Source of the DNA: Acheta domesticus
Taxonomy: Eukaryota > Arthropoda > Insecta > Orthoptera > Gryllidae
DNA length: 64,000 nt
Direction of reading: 5' to 3'
NCBI GenBank assembly: GCA_031308135.1
Contig: JAHLJT010002630.1
Span: forward strand, 95,648,141 to 95,712,140
Part shown: piece by piece, positions 55,861 to 64,000 of the stretch
How the letters are laid out: the number at the start of each line of letters is the position of its first letter
Numbering within the stretch: position 1 is the stretch's first letter
Made by a program: the position numbers and the translations under genes
The notes under the pieces: model-generated
The model's database searches: none
Seen by the model: only the letters and a program-made list of their open reading frames with translations
Told to the model about the DNA's origin: nothing

Positions 55861-57000
55861 ACCTCTTCTCACTCCATTGAAATATTTACAAAACATTGTT
55901 CTTTAAAAAAACGGATAGTCCGGAATGAGCTCCCAATAAGGCCATCGCGGTTTTTCTTTCTCACTACCGCGTACGCAATAGAGAGAAAGTTATGTAACGC
56001 TGCGCGAAGAAACGGCGAATTTTCGGCAGAAAATCTATTACAGGCCCTGGTAACGAAAAGGTGGATAAATTCAGTTGCTAAATTTAGGGGGGAAGTCCTC
56101 TAGCACGTAGTGTAGCCAGAATCCATGTTTTGTGGGTATTTTATATCGAAAAATCGAATGACCGTAAAACGTTTGTGAACAACGCTAGCTGCTAAATCGT
56201 CCAGCCGAATTTGAAATCGATATTTTAGTTTTGGGGGTACTTTACATGAAGCCCCTGGAATATTTTCCAAATTTTCAAGAAATGGCTGTATTGTTTTTTT
56301 ATTAAATTTTGTTGTTAGTGTAAAGGACGTTTAAGAGAATGATGCAGGTTTCACGTTCCTGGCGAGAAAGTAGTGCTGTTTTAGTACCATTAGTTACCCT
56401 CTCCATCTTTTCTCACTCCATTGAAATAATACAAAACATGGTTCAAAGCAACTTTAAAAAACAGTATATTCCGGAATGAGCTCCCATAAACGCCATCACG
56501 TTTTTAGTTTCTCACTACCGCAATGATGACTAGACTATTTAGAGCAAAGGATTTTTACTTTCTCTTAATGCTGCAGCGGAGAGAGGCGATTTTTCATCTG
56601 AAAAATTCGTTCTGTGGGGCCGAAAACGTGGATACATCTTGTTTCCATTTGAAGTAAATTCCTTCCTCTAACGCCGTATTCAATTGGAATCCAGGATTTG
56701 TGGGTCCTTGGGACGAAACAATTGGTTTGCGGCAAAACGTCCGTCTGTCCATCCGTTCATTCGTCCGTCCGTCTGTCTGTCCGTTTGTGGTCAGCACAAG
56801 CGCCTAAATCGATCTAAAGATTTTCTCCAAATCTAATATTCCCTACACCATCTAGCCGAACTCAAGCACCTGCGAATGTGAAACGGATATTTTTATTTTC
56901 GGAGGTACTATATAAAACATTAATAGTGTTTTCAAAATATTCTACAAAATTGTTCCAATTTTATTGTTCCATTTTCTTCCTCGGATAGAGCAATGGGCGC
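55854..57000 (-). repeat. Two tandem copies of the 8425-type repeat
   Basis: Copy one is about 55854-56396 and copy two about 56397-57000. Both begin CCCTCTCCA then TCTCACTCCATTGAAATA, and share TTCCGGAATGAGCTCCC, TTCTCACTACCGC, and a GGNGGTACTTTA/GAGGTACTATA block. Copy two also holds the (GTCC)n run at 56745-56785. Both mirror 8425-9145. Confidence 0.75.
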
Positions 57001-58070
57001 TTAAAAATTGACATAGGCTTTGTTTTCGTTGAACTCTCTGAAGTTTCGTAAATTGAAAAAATTAACATTACAAAACCACGATTTTGTTTGTAGAGATGTT
57101 TTACTTAATGAAATATGGTCTAAAGAATAGATCTTCCAATAAGGTAACGTCGTAAGGAAGCATAAAAATGGCGCAAGCCTAATTTTCGTTTAAATTTTTT
57201 TGTTTTTGAAAAAAAAGTTAAAGTTCCAAATAATACTAGAAAGTATGTGCTATTGTAACTCCACTAGATTCTCTTACAATTGTGCAGACGTGCATGATCG
57301 ATATTAGCGCCGCACCTTTGGACAAGAACGGTTGACGTCCGTGTAAGAATGGTTGCGTTCGTCGCCGCAAAGGCCGAAGTGTTCATGTAGCTGATCGTGA
57401 TCACTGACTTAGGACAAATTGCAGTCACTTTTGGTCATAATAAAGCCCACCCACTTCATGTTCATGCACTAATAACTACCAATCTACGACGTTTAGACTG
57501 GTACTACTTTCAACGACGTTAATGTTGTTCCAGCAAAGCCAATTATGATAGATATATCATATTCGAGGGGGCGCATCGATGCTTTGTGATTTTATATCAT
57601 TGCGATGAAACCAAAGAGATAATATTTGAAAAATGTTAATCGCACTTTGAGTTTTATCTTCTTAAACATTTGGGTGCTAATTAGAGAATAGCTTATTAAG
57701 AGCTATAACGCTATTTTCGTACGAGAAATAATTTTCTGTGAACTTTTGGAAGCAGTGGGAATACGCAGTAATCTTCCCCTTTTTGATATACAAAAACTAA
57801 CTACTTACACAAAAACTAACACACAACAACTTCACTATCACAAAATCCTAATAATTGTTTTATTTATTACAAGATCGTAGTTTTTTGTAAACTTAATTTT
57901 ATTTCACTTCTTTCAAGAATCCTCGTTTGAGCAATTTTCTGGCGTGGTATGAAATATCCCCAACCAGATTGCTGCTCATTTTCCAGAGTCGAGTTCAGAG
58001 TCTAGAGTCCAGAGTTCATTGTACGGATTCAGAATGTTTTAGTGATTTTCAAAAGTTATATTTGACGCAA
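57001..58070. other. No feature seen
   Basis: AT-rich DNA without recognised genes or repeats. Confidence 0.35.
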
Positions 58071-58075
58071 TCTAC

Positions 58076-58195
58076 TCCCTATACCCTCTATTCACCAATT
58101 TGACTCTTGATACTCTCTATTCACCAATACCCTCTATTGAATAACCTCTATTCACAAATATCCACCTTGAATACCCTCCATTCACTAGTCAGTCT
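58076..58195 (+). repeat. Short tandem repeat, about 25-bp unit
   Basis: ACCCTCTATTCACCAAT-like units recur about five times (TACCCTCTATTCACCAATTT, TACTCTCTATTCACCAATAC, AACCTCTATTCACAAATATC, TACCCTCCATTCACTAGTC). Confidence 0.8.
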
Positions 58196-58639
58196 TCTAG
58201 CAGTACTGCGGGTGTCTTTTGATGACTTGGAAGAATATCAAATGAGGAGGGTTAATTTGCCCACCCTTCGACGTTGGGGGCGGGAGAGGGGAAAAGTTTA
58301 CGTAGGAAGTATCACGCGTGGTGTTTGACGCAAAGTGTACATTACTACTGGCCTGCGAGAGCAAAAATACTGCTGAACAAATACACACCAAATGGTTTAC
58401 CAAAAGTAGTATCTACGTGTTCTAACGCTACAATAAATTAACTATTTATCAGACACTCACTTTACAAGTACCGCAATAACGTAGTACGTTTGACCACTTT
58501 ATAAATGCGGTCGCGTGGGAATTTGGCCTCGGCGAATAAGATCACAGATCCGGGGAAATCGAGGAAATCGAGACAGGGCGACCGGTAGAACTGCCGAAGA
58601 GGGAAAGTGGCATTTCGCTACCGGAAAGTTTAAATTGAA

Positions 58640-58980
58640 CTCACGTTAATATGCATGCTGGAAGTACACACCATTGGCTCTGATGCATTCGTGACATCTA
58701 CACATGTTGTGGTTTACTCCGTGAAGAATATTCTGTGGTATTGTAGAGATCTGTTCCTCTACATTGTGCGTAATTCTTCCGTGTGAGGATTTGTTGCGTA
58801 TATGCGATCTTTCGGGAATCCCCAAAGAAAGAAATAGGACGGAGTCATATCGGGAGAGCGTGCAGGCCACAAATCACATGTGTTAATTCTGACTTTATAA
58901 ACGGATTGCAGTGGAAACTGAAGTAGTGTGTGTGGTTCCGGAGTCCAGTTGAAAATCACCGTAATTACGCTCTTCATTTG
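58640..58980 (-). pseudogene. Tc1/mariner-superfamily transposase, C-terminal fragment
   Basis: One minus frame reads CDLWPARSPDMTPSYFFLW then GFPKDRIYATNPHTEELRTM. A shifted frame continues with NVEEQISTIPQNILHGV and CHECIRANGVYFQ. The 'WP.RSPD.TP.DFFLWG..K...Y' block carries the third catalytic acid, and the 'IP..ML..V..N...R...CI..NG.HF' tail is common to a large insect group of IS630/mariner-type transposases. Roughly the last 100 residues remain, with at least one frameshift. Inverted repeats were not found, so the element's limits are unknown. Confidence 0.8.
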
Positions 58981-59170
58981 TCACGGTCAACGAAAACTGC
59001 CGACCAGAGCAACCGGCCGCTAGAATTCTCCTCCAGACAGCGAGTGCATTCGACCCTGCTATCTTGCTAGTGTCGATAATCGTGCCGCCGTCTGGACTTG
59101 AACCCTAGGACCTCGCGGTCAGAGGCACTGCAGCGACATGAGTTGACACCCCGAGCCACCTTCCCCGGCG
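58981..59170 (-). repeat. SINE family 1, head-side fragment
   Basis: The plus strand carries GACCAGAGCAACCGGCCGCT, GTCTGGACTTGAACCCTAGG (B box, inverted) and GTTGACACCCCGAGCCACC (A-box region, inverted), bounded on the right by GGCGGAAAGAAGAAG. Confidence 0.8.
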
Positions 59171-59435
59171 GAAAGAAGAAGAAATAGGGTAGTTTAAAAT
59201 GGAATCAACCCGAAAGTCTTCGGCGTCGAAGCACAGAATAGAAAGTATGCAGAAGGGAAACTGAATGGCGTTTCCATTGATCTTCGAGAGGCGACGAGTT
59301 GCGGCGGCCGCTATCTTGACACAGAGTATTCTTTAGGCTTGCACATACGATTAGACAGAGAATACTCTACTTCCGAAACTATTTTCAAAATTGTAGAATG
59401 AAGAAAATTTTCCTCAATACACTAATAGTTTACAC

Positions 59436-59665
59436 CAGTGTTGTCAAGGTTGATGCCACGAGCAAGAGTCCGTGGCATGAGTGCCACGAAATCGCCCTTC
59501 ACGTAGTTCATTACCTCGCCACCAGAGGTAACGCCATTCCTATTGTAAAACGGCGGTGTTATTAATAGTTTTCTTTCCCGACTCTAGTTGCGCAGAGAAG
59601 CTCGTGGTATGCTATGTTGCTACGACGCGTGCCTCTGCCACCAGTAGAAGACCTTAACACCACTG
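59436..59665. mobile_element. hAT-type MITE with perfect 8-bp target duplication (230 bp)
   Basis: Left end CAGTGTTGTCAAGGT and right end (inverted) CAGTGGTGTTAAGGT. GTTTACAC is repeated at 59428-59435 and 59666-59673. No coding capacity. Confidence 0.9.
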
Positions 59666-59929
59666 GTTTACACTAATAGATTTTCAAATTTAATTCACAA
59701 AATGAATTAAATTGTACATCGAGCAACCACTGGTTAATAAACACCTAATTTGCAAACTGAAAACAGCAAAAATCACGCGCAATACAAACAGGATCTGAAC
59801 ACAACAGCGGAAACATAGCAACAGCGGCAGCCAGCGGAAGCAGCAGTTTACTTGGATACAATATGGCGGAACCGCGCATGAATTGACACGCGGAATGCAC
59901 GGGAGTTTCCGTTCTGTTTACTTTCTATT

Positions 59930-60250
59930 CCGTGATCCACGCATTCAAGATCCTGCGCCCGCAAGGACAGCTTTGGAGGGGAGGGGCGGCGCGAAGGGGC
60001 GGTGGGAAGGCGAGAAGTAGGGGAGGGGCGGCGGAAGCAGGGCTTTTTAACTCCCACATAACGTGGTGGAGACCATTACAGTGGCGCGCTCTCCTCTATC
60101 ACCTTCTTACAGGAACTAAAATACGAACTATTGACAACGATACTTCAAACGTGCGTGGCTGCTGCGTGGGTTCGCGAGACGCAAGCTGGCGCGTCATGTT
60201 ACAAAAGATAGCGTCGATGTTCGCGCTTTCTTCAGCAGTTTCTTATATGT
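59930..60250. other. GC-rich patch
   Basis: A GC- and purine-rich block (GGAGGGGAGGGGCGGCGCGA near 59975) with an open frame lacking domains. No gene supported. Confidence 0.4.
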
Positions 60251-60289
60251 GTATATTATGAATAACTAGGAAAACCCGGCAGACTTTGT

Positions 60290-60420
60290 TCTGCCCTTCA
60301 TCTCTCTGTTTCCCCTCCCATCTCCCTTTCTCACTGTCTCTCCCTCCTTCCCTCACCCTGTATCTGTCTCTGTGTGCCTCTGTCTCTGCCACTCTCTGTC
60401 CCTCTCATTCACATTTACTT
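60290..60420 (+). repeat. (CT)n-rich low-complexity tract
   Basis: Pyrimidine-rich CTCTCTGTTTCCCCTCCCAT and CTGTCTCTCCCTCC motifs. Similar in composition, inverted, to the GA tract at 54990-55515. Confidence 0.8.
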
Positions 60421-60779
60421 GCAGATTCTGCACGTCTCTGAGCAGGTGAGGTAATATCGGGAAGCGCCGGACCAGCAAAAATGTAAGAGAATGTTCAAGA
60501 AGGTTTCATCCTGTAGATTACGGTGTGAGAAACGTTTCTTTGAGGTCTTCGGTCTCAAAATTATGGTTTTGAAGACCCTAGAACGCCCCGTTGAGGAGTT
60601 GTTTAACGATATAGATTCAAAACGCTGGCGAGTGTGATGCGGGTTGCGTTTGACGTGAATATTTTAGTTTTGTTTCTCACAAAGTAGACAATTTTTAGGT
60701 GCGAAAGTTGGCGAGCCTAACCTGTAGCTGTATCCAGCGACACTAGCGCCTCCTATAGTGGCACCCTCAAGCTTTGTCT

Positions 60780-61020
60780 GCGGTTTTGATGGAGAGTTAT
60801 AAGGCCCTGGGCGAAAGGTCGTCGTCGTCGTTGGCGGTGGCGGCCGCGCCGAGCGCTCCTGTAGGTAGGGACTCGGGGTGTGGTGGTGGGGGGGTTGAGG
60901 AATTGACTGTTCGTGCGGGCGCCGCGTTTGTGTTATTTTCGGGCGCACGAGAGAAGGTGATTGGCGCGCGACCGCAGTGCAGCCGGCGAACTCACACACA
61001 CACACACATACACACACGCT
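60780..61020. other. GC-rich island with (CA)n
   Basis: CpG-dense DNA (GTCGTCGTCGTTGGCGGTGG near 60817) containing the GAATTGACTGTTCGTGCG repeat at 60900 and a (CA)n run at 60991-61018. A 96-codon plus frame (60774-61064) has no domain. Confidence 0.55.
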
Positions 61021-61079
61021 CATACACATGCGAGCGTACGTGGGAACAAAGGCGGGCGGACTAAAAACGAGGCGAGAGG

Positions 61080-61345
61080 CGAAGGAATGGGAAGATGATT
61101 TACAAAAGAAAAGGTTACGCTAGGAGACTTTTTGTGATGCTGACGAGTTATAAACCCAAGGAAGGTTATTCACACGATGTGGTACTTAAAAGTTTTCGCA
61201 CGGCATCGTAAACCGCTAACTTTAACAAGGAGACAGCAACTTGACAATTAGTTTGATTTGTATTATTTATTTTCGTCAAAGAATAGTAAAGATGCGTGTG
61301 TGTATAAGTTTGTTTCCTGTGGTGATCATGCGTCTGGTAATTTAA
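61080..61345. other. No feature seen
   Basis: Ordinary composition, no recognised gene or repeat. Confidence 0.35.
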
Positions 61346-61348
61346 AAT

Positions 61349-61379
61349 TATATTATTATTATTATTATTATTATTATTC
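61349..61379 (+). repeat. (ATT)n microsatellite
   Basis: About ten uninterrupted ATT triplets. Confidence 0.95.
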
Positions 61380-61584
61380 TATCGGTTATCGTATTATTGT
61401 AAAAGTTCTATTGTAAAACGTTAGAATAATGAAAATAGTTCTCAAACGTAACGGCAGAGAGTGCTCTCATGTCTAATTTCTCACGTCGAAATATATTTAT
61501 TCGCACTTCCTATTGCGTTTAGGATTTTTTAGAGTTTAGCAACACAGTTTTCCTTTACAACTCAAAGCAATCGCCATTAATGCC

Positions 61585-62060
61585 GGCCTGGATAGTCGAG
61601 GTCGCTAAGGCCGAAGGGACCTTAGCTGCTTCGGCTCGAAGGCTCGCTGCCTTGGGCCACGCCCGTGTTAACGCACTGGCTCCAAGGGCCTAGGCTCTGG
61701 CCCCCCAACGTTCAAGGGCCCTTGTTAGTGCTTAAAAATATTTAATACAGTTTTCAAAAAATAAAATATAAATCAGAATAAAAAGTTAAACTATGCCCAA
61801 AAAGTTGGCATAACGGAGTGATGTGGTCCGCATCATTGCATAATATTTATAATACGAAATGTTACTGGTTGATGCGAGAATGTCACTCAGTGATGAGAAG
61901 TTTAGTTTTTTTATTTAAAACTTATCTTTAAATGGGGAGGGGAGATAGGTGAAAGTAAGAATAGGGGGCCCCCAAATTATCTTAGGCCCAAGGGCCCCCA
62001 AAACTGTTAAAAGGGCCCTGCCTCGGTCATGGATGTTTGTGTATGCTCATGTTGTTCATA
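61585..62060 (+). repeat. tRNA-derived SINE (family 4-like) split by a GGGCCC-rich element
   Basis: The head GGATAGTCGAGGTCGCTAAG resembles the A-box region of the 54291 SINE. CCTCGGTCATGGATGTTTGT and GTATGCTCATGTTG at 62021-62050 resemble its post-B-box body. Between them lie about 370 bp with GGGCCC-rich ends (AAGGGCCTAGGCTCTGGCCC near 61684; AAGGGCCCCCAAAACTGTTA near 61991) that look like an inserted DNA element. Exact junctions are unclear. Confidence 0.5.
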
Positions 62061-63330
62061 CGTGTTCTCCCTACAGTTACAACTACAGTTGAAACAATCA
62101 CAGTGGTCGCTGTATTAACCAGTTGCTAATAGCGACCTAAAAATCTTCATTAACGTAAAAGATTCACACCATTTATCGTACACCCGACAGCACGTGATAC
62201 ATTTTCTGTAATGTCGTACCCCCATATTTGTGCAATGTAACGTTAAAGTTTGCGCAGGCCCAAAAAATTCCAACCTACAAGGATTTTCTGCAGATGCATT
62301 TTAATGCTTTTATAATTGCAAATTAAGAATGTCATGTCAAAATAAGATTGGGGAGTGCAATATTTCGAATACCTGTAACAATCTTTTGCCAAAACCATTT
62401 TTAGTATGTAATAAATGTAAATAAGTTTTCGTTAGTTCTAAAACGGATATCATTTTCTTAGGTATTACTAATATTATTCCCTTCCGATATCTACGCATTT
62501 TGTACAGTTTACACTAATTAACAGTCCTCGAAATAATAAGTTTTTGAAGAAAATTTCGTTGCTAATGTTAAAGTAAAACACTGTTTATAAAATTCCGCCG
62601 ACATGCCCCAATAGATTTTTTCAACATTCGCAAATCCAAACATTTAGTTTTTCCCTAAGGACATTTTCTAAATCTTTATGGAATGTTGATGGAAAGATCC
62701 TGAGATTAAATGCAAATTGCTTTCATGACCTGACGAGTAGAGCTGATTCCGAAGTTAAACCCATTACCGAAGAAATTAGAAATGAGGGACGCATGTATAA
62801 TTTTGTAATGATTATCTTTAGTTGGTAAAATGAAACTAATTGTTCACAAAGACAAAATCTAAGTTGGTTGGTTGGTAACAGAAATACGAAATTAACTGTT
62901 TCTACATTGCAGGTCGCACAGGTTATTTTGCGTGTCTGATCGAGGTGATATGTCCTTGAAGGCCACAGAACGCGTAGCGAGCCACATTTTAACTGTGCGA
63001 AGAAAAGGTCACACGACGGAAATCCATACAGAACCCTAAAGTAGCGACTAGAGTTACATAAGCAGGAACCTGGAAATCAACAGACTTCATGTAATAATAC
63101 TTGGTGTAGATATTTGCAATTCAAATACAATATGGGACATTAGGATTACTGTAAGTGTTCCAAACCTCCAATTGAAGAAATAATATTGAAAATAGCGTAT
63201 GTCAATATGTGAAGTTTTCTAATACAATAAGGAAATATGTCCTACCGCCCACCACTCCTCTATTTAAAGACAGTATGTAACATGATTGTGGAGTAAAGAT
63301 TACAGTGATTAAGATAAGGGACTCACCCAG
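62061..63330. other. No feature seen
   Basis: AT-rich DNA; no gene, SINE head or terminal repeat recognised. Confidence 0.35.
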
Positions 63331-63334
63331 GTTT

Positions 63335-63465
63335 TAGAAAACTGCATACCTATAAACGCAAATTTTAGCAAACCGCGTGTCTATTTACTAATGAAGATTT
63401 TAACAAATTGCATGCCTATTAACTAATGCAGATTTTAGACAACTGCATACCTATTAACTCATTTT
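63335..63465 (+). repeat. Short tandem repeat, about 42-bp unit, 3-4 copies
   Basis: GTTTTAGAAAACTGCATACC, ATTTTAGCAAACCGCGTGTC, ATTTTAACAAATTGCATGCC and ATTTTAGACAACTGCATACC start successive units, each followed by TATTNACTAATG or a similar block. Confidence 0.8.
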
Positions 63466-64000
63466 TAAAAGGAAAAAATATAGATAATTTCCTCTCAGGC
63501 AGTATGTGAAACTGGGAAGTACATTAGACTTATTGCAAAACAGCACTAGGCAGCAATAATTTGCACTATATTCTAATTTTAAAAAATATTATTGGGGCGT
63601 AGAATATCCCAAACAATCCTCGGAATAATAAGAAACCCTTTCACTTGCGTTTGGGTTTTTCAAGTACAAGAACCTCAGAAACTGCTCAAGATATTGTTTA
63701 ATCTTTCACGTAAAACACTTTTTTCCTTTGGCAATTATTCTTGAATTTGGTTCCATCACGAAAACAAGTTGTCGATTCTATTTCACACACTTGATTGCTT
63801 ACGTCTGAATATGATTTTCGCAGAAATTATGCTACTAAAGATGCCAAAGATACGTCACATGCAGAGCAGTGCTGAGTACTGGACATTTTTCGAGAAATAG
63901 TGAATAATGAATCATTTTGCCAGTGCTTAACCCAGAGTGACAGAAACGTTTCCGTGAATTAATGGCTGAATTAATGAAAATGCTCAAATTGCGTGGTGGA
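63466..64000. other. No feature seen
   Basis: AT-rich DNA to the window end, without recognised genes or repeats. Confidence 0.35.

Overview
The window reads as repeat-rich nuclear DNA of an arthropod, most likely an insect with a large genome. The evidence is one conserved animal gene exon whose protein resembles the fly form, splice-site structure, tRNA-derived SINEs, LINE tails, Tc1/mariner, pogo, hAT and Helitron-like elements, satellites, and no bacterial-type gene packing. The species cannot be fixed from sequence alone.

The only host gene recognised with confidence is on the minus strand at 5079-5597. It is the terminal coding exon of the Cdk5 activator (p35; Cdk5alpha in flies, CDK5R1 in vertebrates). 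It encodes the second half of the cyclin-like fold, followed by an Ala/Pro-rich tail, and lies in a CpG-rich island (about 4430-5620). Downstream of the stop (positions 1-4430) the DNA is AT-rich and almost free of recognisable repeats, so it may hold the 3' UTR. I found no further p35 exon between 5600 and 64000. Most of the window is therefore probably a very long, transposon-filled intron, or sequence upstream of the exon.

From 5640 to 64000 the sequence is a mosaic of mobile DNA. The clearest pieces are: a Helitron-like family (14885-16136 minus, 20532-21875 plus, 41453-43120 plus); a Tc1 element (26449-27849); an internally deleted mariner (40264-40991); a pogo/Tigger derivative (24190-25122) sitting in a 260-bp satellite; a mariner-type element with very long inverted repeats (18381-19727); two hAT-type MITEs with perfect 8-bp target duplications (28283-28747, 59436-59665); a decayed Ty3/gypsy-like gag-protease-RT piece (about 11705-13400); LINE 3' ends (18690-18899, 19940-20235, 36003-36621); and many copies of a tRNA-derived SINE of about 540 bp. 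There are also foldback palindromes, a 22-copy 67-70 bp satellite with four-unit higher-order structure (49798-51300), and strand-asymmetric low-complexity blocks.

The most interesting item is the third Helitron-like copy. It carries a 450-bp foreign segment (41671-42120) that looks like the 3' end of a host gene: an open coding end, stop codon, 3' UTR and AATAAA. This fits gene-fragment capture. I saw no coordinated new multi-gene system; nearly everything else is repeat biology.
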